Source: an uncultured Eubacterium sp.
GTDB lineage: Bacteria; Bacillota; Clostridia; Lachnospirales; Lachnospiraceae
Length of the DNA: 64,000 nt
Direction of reading: 5' to 3'
Assembly: GCF_934295145.1 (NCBI RefSeq)
Contig: NZ_CAKRAS010000008.1
Coordinates: 1 to 64,000 of the forward strand
This document shows positions 1 to 7,854 of this stretch, piece by piece. The notes below the pieces were generated by a model. That model had not been told where the DNA came from. It worked only from the letters and a program-made list of their open reading frames with translations, and searched no databases. The first letter of the stretch is position 1; the number at the start of each line of letters is the position of its first letter. The position numbers and the translations under genes were made by a program.

Positions 1-29
1 ACGAACAGTATATGTTGGTAGCATAAAAA

Positions 30-78
30 CTGCCACCAGATGTGCAAAAACTGGTGGCAGAAATATTTTTATTTTTTT
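30..78 (+). terminator. Rho-independent terminator, probably bidirectional
   Basis: CTGCCACCAG at 30-39 pairs perfectly with CTGGTGGCAG at 51-60, and a T-rich run follows on the plus strand. On the minus strand the same stem is followed by five T. It probably ends a plus-strand gene lying left of the window and may back up the asd terminator. Confidence 0.75.
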
Positions 79-164
79 AATTGTCTACTTGACGGGAAGC
101 AGTTCAAACTTGTATGGTTTTGTCATTATATTATTTCCATCCAGACTTTTATAAGTATAATTTC

Positions 165-208
165 AAAAAGGATGAGCCTTCCAATTTCAGCGGAAAACTC
201 ATCCTTTT
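165..208 (-). terminator. Terminator of asd
   Basis: AAAAGGATGAG and CTCATCCTTTT form a perfect inverted repeat just past the asd stop codon. On the minus strand the stem runs into T residues, the layout of an intrinsic terminator. Confidence 0.75.
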
Positions 209-238
209 CTTAACTATGTATTTTTTATCAGCACATAA

Positions 239-1330
239 TTATTTTTTTGTAATATATCCCTGTGCTTTCAGAAGTTCTGCACAAAGAACCGCTCCACCTG
301 CAGCACCACGAACCGTATTGTGGGAAAGTCCTACGAACTTCCAATCATATACAGAGTCCTCACGCAGACGACCTACATTGATACCCATGCCGTTTTCATA
401 GTCAACATCAAGCTGAACCTGCGGACGGTTATCTTCCTGCATGTAGCGGATAAACTGCTTCGGTGCACTCGGAAGATTTAACTCCTGCGGAACGCCGCTG
501 AACTGCTCTAATTTTTCAATAAGCTGCTCTTTTGTCGGGTTCTTGCGGAATTTCACGAAAACTGCTGCTGTATGTCCGTTTAATACCGGAACACGGATAC
601 ACTGGCAAGTAATAACCGGTGAAGTTGCAGGAACGATCTCGCCTTTCTCCTCATCGATCTCACCCCAGAGACGAAGCGGCTCTCTCTCGGATTTTTCTTC
701 CTCACCGCCGATGTATGGGATAATATTTTCTACCATCTCCGGCCAGTCTTTGAATGTTTTTCCGGCTCCGGAAATTGCCTGATAAGTAGTTGCAACAACT
801 TCATACGGCTCAAACTCTTTCCAGGCTGTCAGTACCGGTGCATAGGACTGAATAGAGCAGTTTGGTTTTACAGCGATAAATCCGCGTGTTGTACCAAGAC
901 GTTTTTTCTGATATTTGATAACGTCCATATGCTGTGGGTTGATCTCCGGAACTACCATCGGTACATCCGGTGTCCAACGGTGTGCACTGTTGTTTGATAC
1001 AACCGGTGTCTCTGTTTTTGCATATGCTTCCTCAATGGCCTTAATCTCGTCTTTTGACATATCTACGGCACTGAATACAAAATCCACTTCAGAAGCAACT
1101 TTGTCTACTTCATTTACATTCATGACTACAATGTCTTTTACTGCTTCCGGCATCGGAGTTGTCATTTTCCAGCGATCGCCAATGGCGTCCTCATATCTCT
1201 TTCCGGCTGAACGCGGGCTCGCTGCGATAGTTGTTACTTCAAACCACGGATGGTTTTCCAGCAGAGAGATAAATCTCTGACCTACCATTCCTGTTCCGCC
1301 TAATATTCCGACTTTTAATTTCTCACTCAT
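239..1330 (-). CDS. asd: Aspartate-semialdehyde dehydrogenase
   Basis: A 363-residue enzyme that reduces aspartyl phosphate to aspartate semialdehyde with NADPH, the branch point to lysine, diaminopimelate, threonine and methionine. The N-terminal Rossmann motif GGTGMVGQRF is at residues 11-20, and the active-site cysteine is in VKPNCSIQSY near residue 158. The length and motifs fit the fungal/archaeal-like Asd class found in many Clostridia. I start at the ATG at 1330 because GGAGG lies about 9 bases upstream; an in-frame ATG at 1372 would add 14 residues, lacks a ribosome site and places that GGAGG inside the gene. It has its own promoter at 1419-1445 and terminator at 165-208, so it is probably monocistronic. 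Confidence 0.95.
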   Translation of the reverse strand: MSEKLKVGILGGTGMVGQRFISLLENHPWFEVTTIAASPRSAGKRYEDAIGDRWKMTTPMPEAVKDIVVMNVNEVDKVASEVDFVFSAVDMSKDEIKAIEEAYAKTETPVVSNNSAHRWTPDVPMVVPEINPQHMDVIKYQKKRLGTTRGFIAVKPNCSIQSYAPVLTAWKEFEPYEVVATTYQAISGAGKTFKDWPEMVENIIPYIGGEEEKSEREPLRLWGEIDEEKGEIVPATSPVITCQCIRVPVLNGHTAAVFVKFRKNPTKEQLIEKLEQFSGVPQELNLPSAPKQFIRYMQEDNRPQVQLDVDYENGMGINVGRLREDSVYDWKFVGLSHNTVRGAAGGAVLCAELLKAQGYITKK

Positions 1331-1418
1331 TTTTACATCCTCCATTGCGATCGTTTTTGATATACATCTCACTTTTTCTGTCCGTTTACCGCGAACAATT
1401 GTCTTTCTCTTGTGCTAT

Positions 1419-1445
1419 ATTATAACAATTCTCCCAAAAATGCAA
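1419..1445 (-). promoter_or_regulatory. Probable sigma-A promoter of asd
   Basis: Read on the minus strand, TATAAT (1419-1424) lies 15 bases after TTGCAT (1440-1445). The spacing is slightly short but the -10 is perfect. It lies in the 132-base gap between argH and asd and would give a leader of about 80 bases. Confidence 0.55.
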
Positions 1446-1462
1446 GTCTTTCTTTTATTTCT

Positions 1463-2878
1463 TTACTTGGTTTCCTGCAAAATTTCAATATTTTTCAGCC
1501 AGTCATGTGCCAGATATTCTTTTTCAATCGCAATTACCTGCATCATTGCCTCTTTACTCGGTGCACCGATGGTCAGACGTTTGTTCACACAGGTATCCAT
1601 GGAAATAGCATCATAAATATCCTCTTCAAATACCGGACTGATGGATTTTAATTCATCCAGAGACATATCGTCGATCGCAATGCCTTTGTCAATGCAGTAC
1701 AGTACAATACGTCCTACGATTCCATGTGCATCACGGAACGGAACACCATGATTTACCAGATAATCAGCAGCATCTGTCGCATTGGTAAATCCATGGCGTG
1801 CACTCTTGCTCATAACTTCTTTGTTAAATTTCATTGTAGAAATCATGCCAGTAAACAGTGCCAGACAACCTTTAACGGTATCAATGGCATCAAACGTCAA
1901 CTCTTTGTCTTCCTGCATGTCTTTATTATAAGCAAGCGGAATGCCTTTCATAGTAGTCAGAATAGACATCAGTGCACCATATACACGTCCTGTCTTTCCA
2001 CGGACCAGCTCAGCAATATCCGGATTCTTCTTCTGAGGCATAATGCTGCTGCCGGTGCTGTATGCATCATCGATTTCCACAAATTGATACTCATTGGAAT
2101 TCCAGATGATGATTTCCTCGCAGAAACGGCTCAAATGCATCATGATCGTAGATAACGCGGACAAAAATTCAATGACATAATCACGGTCAGATACGGAATC
2201 CATACTGTTTAAAGTCGGTCCTGCAAATCCTAGTAAGGATGCCGTATATTCTCTGTCTAACGGATAGGTAGTTCCTGCCAAAGCACCTGCACCCAGCGGG
2301 CAGTAATTCATACGCTCATAAATATCATGCAGACGGCTTCTGTCGCGTTTGAACATTTCAAAATAAGCACCAACGTGGTGAGCTAATGTAACTGGCTGTG
2401 CTTTCTGCAGATGTGTGAATCCCGGCATAATGGTCTCGGTATTCTCCTCCATGATTTTTAACAGTTCCTGCAGCAGATCACGTACCAGTTCATCGGTGTA
2501 AAGTACTTCCAGACGTGTATACAAACGCATGTCTAATGCTACTTGATCATTTCTGCTTCGTCCGGTATGTAATTTTTTACCGGTATCACCCAGACGATCA
2601 ATCAGATTTGCCTCCACAAAACTGTGGATATCCTCATATTCATCTGTAATTTTCAATTTACCTGATTCTACATCTTTGCAGATTTCATCCAGTGTTTTTA
2701 CGATATCCTGCATCTCCTGTTTTGTCAGAATGCCCTGTTTTCCAAGCATACATACATGTGCGATGCTGCCCTGAATATCCTGTTTGTAAAATTTCTGATC
2801 AAAAGAAATAGATGCGTTAAAATTATAAACCAGTTTGTCCGTTTCCTTTGTGAAACGTCCTCCCCATAATTGTGCCAT
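1463..2878 (-). CDS. argH: Argininosuccinate lyase
   Basis: A 471-residue member of the fumarase/aspartase superfamily that splits argininosuccinate into arginine and fumarate, the last step of arginine synthesis. The signature [12 protein letters not shown] is at residues 276-287 and carries the catalytic serine loop; the second histidine region is THLQKAQP near 155. Length is normal for the family. The ATG has AAGGAGG at good spacing. argG is not adjacent, so arginine genes are dispersed here; the regulator ArgR is encoded at 21640-22092 and is a likely but unproven controller. I did not identify an ArgR operator with confidence. Confidence 0.96.
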   Translation of the reverse strand: MAQLWGGRFTKETDKLVYNFNASISFDQKFYKQDIQGSIAHVCMLGKQGILTKQEMQDIVKTLDEICKDVESGKLKITDEYEDIHSFVEANLIDRLGDTGKKLHTGRSRNDQVALDMRLYTRLEVLYTDELVRDLLQELLKIMEENTETIMPGFTHLQKAQPVTLAHHVGAYFEMFKRDRSRLHDIYERMNYCPLGAGALAGTTYPLDREYTASLLGFAGPTLNSMDSVSDRDYVIEFLSALSTIMMHLSRFCEEIIIWNSNEYQFVEIDDAYSTGSSIMPQKKNPDIAELVRGKTGRVYGALMSILTTMKGIPLAYNKDMQEDKELTFDAIDTVKGCLALFTGMISTMKFNKEVMSKSARHGFTNATDAADYLVNHGVPFRDAHGIVGRIVLYCIDKGIAIDDMSLDELKSISPVFEEDIYDAISMDTCVNKRLTIGAPSKEAMMQVIAIEKEYLAHDWLKNIEILQETK

Positions 2879-2980
2879 CTCGTTGTTCCTCCTTCATTTC
2901 TCTTATCTTGCACACAGGTTACTTTTCATCGGATTAGTTCTCCATAAAAATACTATTTCAGACTGAGATTTTGCGAAATA

Positions 2981-3652
2981 CTATTTTTCTGCATTCTCAG
3001 CCTCTTCCTGTGCTTTTGCTCTTTTTTCCTGTTCCCGCTGCATTTTGGAATATACGCAGCCACAGTAATCCTGCCGGTACAGACCGTAGATTTCCGACAA
3101 TTCCACGGATCGCTTGTATCCGTTTTTCTTCTTAAAGTCAGAATTCAAAAAAGCAGTCGTTCCATGACAGTATTCTGCTACCGCTGCTTCTCCCACTTCA
3201 TTGAGCAGTGCCGCATTTTTCAGCGGACTAATGGTCAGCGACGTAGTAAAATAGTCAAACGCCTTTTCCTGTGCCAATTTTGCAGTCTCTGCCAGACGCA
3301 ATGCAAAACATTTTTCGCAGCGTTCGCCACCCTCCGGAACCTGCTCCAGTCCTTTTACCTCTGCCACAAACCGCTCCGGTTCATAGGCACCTTCAATAAA
3401 AGACACCGGATATTTCACCGGAAGCTCCCGGATCAGGCGTTTTTCCTCTTCCACACGCTTGCGATATTCCGCTTTCTCCGTAATATTCGGATTATAAAAA
3501 AATACCGTAATGTGGAAATATTCTGCCAGATACTCCAGTACATAACTACTGCAAGGTGCACAGCAAGCGTGTAATAGCAAGGTCGGAACTTTTTGCTCCA
3601 TCTGTAATTTTTGAATTTTCTTTTCCAGTTCTTTTTGGTAATTCTGCTTCAT
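2981..3652 (-). CDS. queH: Epoxyqueuosine reductase QueH
   Basis: A 223-residue protein of the former DUF208 family. QueH reduces epoxyqueuosine to queuosine in tRNA and replaces the cobalamin enzyme QueG in many Firmicutes. The metal-binding cysteines are visible: LLHACCAPCSSYVLEY near residues 26-41 and YRQDYCGCVYSK near residues 192-203. A further CEKC motif lies near residue 113. The C-terminal tail is charged and helical. It is the last step of the pathway whose early genes queE, queC and queF lie at the far end of the window. No strong ribosome site is seen at the first ATG; a start at the internal MEQKVP is possible. Confidence 0.9.
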   Translation of the reverse strand: MKQNYQKELEKKIQKLQMEQKVPTLLLHACCAPCSSYVLEYLAEYFHITVFFYNPNITEKAEYRKRVEEEKRLIRELPVKYPVSFIEGAYEPERFVAEVKGLEQVPEGGERCEKCFALRLAETAKLAQEKAFDYFTTSLTISPLKNAALLNEVGEAAVAEYCHGTTAFLNSDFKKKNGYKRSVELSEIYGLYRQDYCGCVYSKMQREQEKRAKAQEEAENAEK

Positions 3653-3754
3653 AACTTATTTATTTTATACGATTCCCATCGGTTTTACAATAGCAACCAA
3701 CGTTATTTTTACATACTCTATACTATATCCGTTACAGTTTGAAGGAGGACTCTC

Positions 3755-4525
3755 ATGCATTCGTTGTTTGAAATTCAACACCTGTCTTATGCATATCATA
3801 CGATGCAGGGGGAAACCCCTGCTTTATCTGATATTACGTTTACCGTCAATTCCGGTGATTTTGTTGCCATCGTCGGCCCCAGTGGATGTGGCAAATCCAC
3901 ACTCTTAAATCTGCTGTCCGGCATGCTCACGCCGGAATCAGGTTCGGTGCTTTTAAACAATACTCCGCTGACAGCAGACAGCCGGCGCCACATCGGATAT
4001 ATGCTGCAGCAGGATTATCTGCTGGAATGGCGCAGTATCTGGAAAAATGTGCTGCTTGGTCTGGAAATCCGCCATGAACTGACAGAAGAAAGCCGTGCTT
4101 ATGCAAAGCAGCTTCTGGAACAATATGGTCTGGAAAAATTCTCTCAGTCGAAACCAAGCCAGCTCTCCGGCGGTATGCGGCAGCGTGCCGCTCTGGTTCG
4201 TACTCTTGTGTTAAAACCAGAATTGCTGCTTTTAGACGAACCGTTTTCCGCACTGGATTATCAGACACGCCTGTCGGTCAGCAACGATATCGGTTCCATT
4301 ATCCGCAAAGAGAAAAAGACCGCAATCCTAGTCACACATGATCTGGCAGAAGCTGTCAGTCTGGCAGACCGTGTCATTATCCTTACAGCCCGTCCCGGTC
4401 ACATCCAGCGAATTGTATCTGTCACATTTCCAACAGATCTGACACCGATGGAACGCCGGGATCATGATGATTTTAAAACTTATTTCAATCTTATCTGGAA
4501 GGAGCTGCATCATGAAACGTCCTGA
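3755..4525 (+). CDS. ABC transporter ATP-binding protein, nitrate/taurine (NitT/TauT) type
   Basis: A 256-residue ATPase with Walker A GPSGCGKST (41-49), Q-loop LQQD, signature LSGGMRQR (137-144), Walker B LLLLDEPF (156-163) and the switch histidine in VTHD. This family energises import of small organic ions, sulfonates or thiamine precursors; the substrate cannot be told from the ATPase. GAAGGAGG precedes the ATG. The gene overlaps the permease downstream by 14 bases, so the two are translationally linked. No substrate-binding protein is found on either side, which is unusual for this class. Confidence 0.92.
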   Translation: MHSLFEIQHLSYAYHTMQGETPALSDITFTVNSGDFVAIVGPSGCGKSTLLNLLSGMLTPESGSVLLNNTPLTADSRRHIGYMLQQDYLLEWRSIWKNVLLGLEIRHELTEESRAYAKQLLEQYGLEKFSQSKPSQLSGGMRQRAALVRTLVLKPELLLLDEPFSALDYQTRLSVSNDIGSIIRKEKKTAILVTHDLAEAVSLADRVIILTARPGHIQRIVSVTFPTDLTPMERRDHDDFKTYFNLIWKELHHETS

Positions 4526-5309
4526 AACTACGCAGGAAACCTTTCTGTATCAACAAAAGCAATACAAACGAAAAATACACTTTTTGCGCATTTTTTTCTT
4601 TGTACTATTTCTTGTTCTCTGGGAACTGGCAGCAGATTTGTCCTGGATCAATGACTTTATCTTCAGTTCCCCGAAACGGCTTGTCACTTGTTTTTTACAA
4701 ATGTTGATGGAAGGAACCATCTGGCAGCATGTCAGCATCACACTGTTGGAAACCATGATCAGTTTTGTGCTGGTCATTCTTTTTACCATTCTGATTGCGG
4801 TTTTACTCTGGGCAAAAAAATCAGTCTCTGACGTATCAGAACCGTATATGGTTGTGCTGAACAGTCTGCCAAAATCTGCTCTTGCACCACTTCTGATTGT
4901 ATGGTTGGGCGGTAATTATAAAACCATTATTGTTACCGGAATGTCTGTGGCCATTTTCGGTTCGATCCTCAGTCTTTATCAGGGATTTTTATCCGTCGAT
5001 CCGAATCAGATGAAGCTCATCAAAACACTGGGCGGAAACCGGCAAGCTGTTTTATCCAAAGTCGTATTTCCATCCAACATTCCGAATCTGTTTTCCATTA
5101 TGAAGGTGGATATCGGACTTTGTCTGGTTGGTGTTGTCATTGGCGAATTTATCTCCTCCCGCCGTGGACTTGGATATATGATCATTTATGGTAGTCAGAT
5201 CATGAAGCTGGACTGGGTAATTCTCGGAATCGTGATACTCTGTCTGATTGCCATGGGATTGTATCAGTTGATTGTATGGTTGGAAAAATGGTATCTCAAT
5301 AAAGTATAG
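4512..5309 (+). CDS. ABC transporter permease, NitT/TauT type
   Basis: A 265-residue membrane protein with about six transmembrane helices and the EAA-type coupling loop near the motif KLIKTLGGNRQAVLSKVVFP, typical of BPD-type importer permeases. It pairs with the ATPase encoded just upstream. I start at the ATG at 4512 because GGAAGGAG lies just before it; the longer frame opening at 4464 lies inside the ATPase gene. A terminator follows at 5339-5382, so the operon ends without a binding-protein gene. Substrate unknown. Confidence 0.92.
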   Translation: MKRPETTQETFLYQQKQYKRKIHFLRIFFFVLFLVLWELAADLSWINDFIFSSPKRLVTCFLQMLMEGTIWQHVSITLLETMISFVLVILFTILIAVLLWAKKSVSDVSEPYMVVLNSLPKSALAPLLIVWLGGNYKTIIVTGMSVAIFGSILSLYQGFLSVDPNQMKLIKTLGGNRQAVLSKVVFPSNIPNLFSIMKVDIGLCLVGVVIGEFISSRRGLGYMIIYGSQIMKLDWVILGIVILCLIAMGLYQLIVWLEKWYLNKV

Positions 5310-5338
5310 TCAGAAATAATTGCTATATTGGCAATCGC

Positions 5339-5382
5339 AAAAACGCTGTACCCAGATAGTTCTCCGGATACAGCGTTTTATT
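5339..5382 (+). terminator. Terminator of the ABC transporter operon
   Basis: AAAACGCTGTA at 5340-5350 pairs with TACAGCGTTTT at 5369-5379, with a short T-rich tail on the plus strand. The flanking A run means it may also work for the minus-strand gene beyond it. Confidence 0.75.
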
Positions 5383-5417
5383 ATCTTTTACTTTTGATTA
5401 CTGTTATGTCACTTCTT

Positions 5418-5855
5418 TTACTCTTCTTTTTTCTGCCCGATAATACTCAGTTTATCCTTGATTCCATTTCCGAATTTTTCTTCTGCTTTTGACTCCTTCA
5501 GGAATTTCTTGATTGCAAATATAATTGCCATACTTATAATCGTCAACAGATTTTCCACAGCACTTGTATCCAGCACCACCATATGTCGAACAATAACGAA
5601 CATAACAACTTCCAGAATCGTGTCCACATCCGGCTTACAGAGCATCTTAAAAAACTCTATACCAATCAATACGTTTAGTACATGACCCAGGAATTTCAAA
5701 AATGCATGTGTAGTCTCCCGGTTGTGTATAAACTCCAAAAACGGTTGCCACAAAGAAATAATTGCTACTACGACAGCTATTATAATGATAATATTGACAA
5801 TCAGTTCCAGAAATTCACTGGCCCGGTCGATCATCCTTCTTATTTTTAATCCCAT
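5418..5855 (-). CDS. PsiE-like small membrane protein
   Basis: A 145-residue protein with about four hydrophobic segments. The stretch around KPDVDTILEVVMFVIVRHMV, with its conserved Arg-His inside a membrane helix, resembles the phosphate-starvation-inducible PsiE family (PF06146), whose biochemical role is not established. The open frame runs to a TTG at 5888, but I start at the ATG at 5855, which follows AAAGGG on the minus strand. It stands alone between a plus-strand ABC operon and a VOC gene. The family call rests on pattern recognition only. Confidence 0.65.
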   Translation of the reverse strand: MGLKIRRMIDRASEFLELIVNIIIIIAVVVAIISLWQPFLEFIHNRETTHAFLKFLGHVLNVLIGIEFFKMLCKPDVDTILEVVMFVIVRHMVVLDTSAVENLLTIISMAIIFAIKKFLKESKAEEKFGNGIKDKLSIIGQKKEE

Positions 5856-5930
5856 ATATGATAATCCCTTTCTACCATATCCTTCCAATACATGAATGAG
5901 CAGATAACTGACTCAAGATTTTTTTATGTA

Positions 5931-6374
5931 TTAGTTCTGACTTTTATGCTGATTAAATACGACATCTCCAGATTCCTCAAAAATCTCGATCAGATTTCCT
6001 GTATTATCCCGAATAAATACGCCGTAAGTATCGTCTACTTCTGCCACCATTGCAATCTCAACCCCCATTGCTTCCAGTTCTTCTTTTGCCTTTCTTCCGT
6101 CCGGCACACCAAAGGACATATGTTTGTTTCCGTGTGTCATCAGATCACGGTTCGGCACTCTGCGGTCTTCCGGTAATGGATTTGCTCCCGGTGCCTCAAA
6201 CACTTCCAATAAAAATCCAACGCCCTGCAGATGCGCTACTTTAATGCCTGCTCCCGGAATCTCTGAGCGGTTAACTACTGCAAACCCAAACACGTCAGAA
6301 TACCATTTTATTGTCTCCTCAATATCAGCCACACTGATCGCACAGTGATTGATTCCATTAATTTTTATTGCCAT
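5931..6374 (-). CDS. VOC (glyoxalase/bleomycin resistance/dioxygenase) family protein
   Basis: A 147-residue, two-module VOC protein. It opens with INGINHCAISVADIEETIKW, the usual first strand carrying a metal-ligand histidine, and later has KHMSFGV and a C-terminal GNLIEIFEE with the last glutamate ligand. Members include glyoxalase I, methylmalonyl-CoA epimerase and resistance proteins; the sequence does not decide among them. GGAGG sits 9 bases before the ATG. It is a single gene with no informative partner. Confidence 0.85.
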   Translation of the reverse strand: MAIKINGINHCAISVADIEETIKWYSDVFGFAVVNRSEIPGAGIKVAHLQGVGFLLEVFEAPGANPLPEDRRVPNRDLMTHGNKHMSFGVPDGRKAKEELEAMGVEIAMVAEVDDTYGVFIRDNTGNLIEIFEESGDVVFNQHKSQN

Positions 6375-6460
6375 TTTTTGCTTCCTCCATTTATAACCAC
6401 TATTTATTTTTCAGTATATAGAAAAAAAGTGTGACTCGCAAGATATAACCAGCATTTTTC

Positions 6461-6546
6461 TGCAAACAAGAAAGTGTGCATTGTTTGCACGAAGTGCTTT
6501 TGTTTGATAGGAAATCCATCGGTATTTTCCTATCAAACAAGAAAGC
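6461..6546. repeat. Dispersed hairpin repeat, copy 1 (downstream of tRNA-Thr)
   Basis: A 15-bp perfect inverted repeat, TTGTTTGATAGGAAA (6500-6514) with TTTCCTATCAAACAA (6526-6540), is flanked on the left by a segment with the motif TTTGCACGAAGTGCTTTT. Both parts recur at 56542-56640, again just beyond the terminator of a minus-strand tRNA gene, and the core stem recurs at 60494-60521. It could act as a terminator or RNA-stability element, or be a miniature mobile repeat. Confidence 0.75.
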
Positions 6547-6563
6547 CCCGGCAATAAACCGGG
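6537..6563 (-). terminator. Terminator of tRNA-Thr
   Basis: On the minus strand CCCGG (6559-6563 side), a 7-base loop and CCGGG are followed by a C/T-rich tail, 17 bases past the tRNA 3' end. Confidence 0.65.
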
Positions 6564-6579
6564 ACTCTCTAAATATTCA

Positions 6580-6652
<73 letters not shown>

Positions 6653-6663
6653 ATGCACAAAGA

Positions 6664-6692
6664 ATTATACTAGGTTTTTGGAATTGTTGCAA
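6664..6692 (-). promoter_or_regulatory. Promoter of tRNA-Thr
   Basis: On the minus strand TTGCAA (6687-6692), a 17-base spacer and TATAAT (6664-6669) lie about a dozen bases before the tRNA 5' end, an excellent sigma-A match. Confidence 0.8.
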
Positions 6693-6803
6693 GTCTTTTT
6701 TTATATTTTCAAAAAAGAATTTTCTTCTTGCCTTTCTGTTCAGACTGTGTTATGTTAAGCAAGTAAAAACTATTATATTCGTCTTATCTTTTTTACATTT
6801 TTA

Positions 6804-7703
6804 ATGCAATATTCAACATTTCAAACAGTCATTATGGAACGTCTGGAACATGACATTCCTGATCCAAAACGAATTTCTATTCAGAAGGTTACCAAGAACA
6901 ACGGCATTTTGCTTGATGGATTGTCCATTATGGAAAAAGACTGTAATATTTCACCGACACTCTATCTGGATTATTACTATGAGTCCTATCAGCACGGAGT
7001 TCCTTTTCAGGATGTATATCAGTCGCTTCTGCAGGATTACAAGACACACAAACCATCAGAAAATATCGATCCTGCCTTTTTCACTGATTTTGAGAATATC
7101 CGGGACAAGATTGCTATGAAACTGATTCACTATGACCGTAATTATACGCTACTAAAGAAAGTCCCGCACGTACGTTTTCTGGATCTGGCCATCGTCTTCT
7201 ACTGTCTGATTTCTATGGATATCACACAGGGAAACGCGACGATTCTGATCCATCACTCCCACCTGCAGAACTGGGGCATTCAGACTTCGGAACTGTTTCA
7301 AATTGCCAAAGAAAATACCCAGCATATTTTGCCGGAGCGATTGTACGATATGAATGATGTGTTACATACCCTGACCGAGCGAAAACACATTTCTCTGGAT
7401 GGAATCTATCCGACGGAACCATATCCCATGTTTGTACTGACCAATGAAACTAACCTCTTTGGAGCTGCCTGCATCCTTTATAAAAATCTGCTGAAAAATC
7501 TGGCCGAGGAAGCCCAAACGGATTTCTATATTCTTCCAAGCAGCATTCACGAAGTCATCCTTGTTCCGACACTGGACTGTGACAACTATCCGGAACTTTC
7601 CGAAATGGTTCAGGAAGTCAATGACACACAGCTGCAGGATGACGAAATCCTGTCTATACATGCTTATTACTATTCCCGCAAATCGAATGAGATCACTATG
7701 TAA
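6804..7703 (+). CDS. Uncharacterised protein resembling the DUF5688 family
   Basis: A 299-residue soluble, acidic protein with no signal peptide or membrane segment. Its layout resembles a group of Lachnospiraceae proteins annotated DUF5688, often present in several copies per genome and without known function; I recall the family rather than being able to test it. Visible blocks include MEKDCNISPTLYLDYYYESY near residues 42-61 and a C-terminal SSIHEVILVP strand. No ribosome binding site is evident at the first ATG (6804), and a start at Met11 is possible. It stands alone on the plus strand and converges on glgA. Confidence 0.65.
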   Translation: MQYSTFQTVIMERLEHDIPDPKRISIQKVTKNNGILLDGLSIMEKDCNISPTLYLDYYYESYQHGVPFQDVYQSLLQDYKTHKPSENIDPAFFTDFENIRDKIAMKLIHYDRNYTLLKKVPHVRFLDLAIVFYCLISMDITQGNATILIHHSHLQNWGIQTSELFQIAKENTQHILPERLYDMNDVLHTLTERKHISLDGIYPTEPYPMFVLTNETNLFGAACILYKNLLKNLAEEAQTDFYILPSSIHEVILVPTLDCDNYPELSEMVQEVNDTQLQDDEILSIHAYYYSRKSNEITM

Positions 7704-7730
7704 TTTGTTTTATTTTTAACCCATATAAAA

Positions 7731-7816
7731 ATCTCCTGATTCACAGTATGTTGCCGATTGTCTTTTTCACATGCATCAGCAATTCGTATCGTTTCATCTG
7801 TTTTGAATCAGGAGAT
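7731..7816. repeat. Long-loop inverted repeat between convergent genes
   Basis: ATCTCCTGATTCA at 7731-7743 and TGAATCAGGAGAT at 7804-7816 are a perfect 13-bp inverted repeat around a 60-base loop. A second perfect repeat, TCTGTATGAT with ATCATACAGA (7831-7852), directly follows the glgA stop codon. They lie where the DUF5688-like gene and glgA converge, so a termination or transcript-end role is plausible, though neither has a clear T tract. Confidence 0.55.
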
Positions 7817-7854
7817 ACTCCTTGTATTTATCTGTATGATAAATCATACAGACA

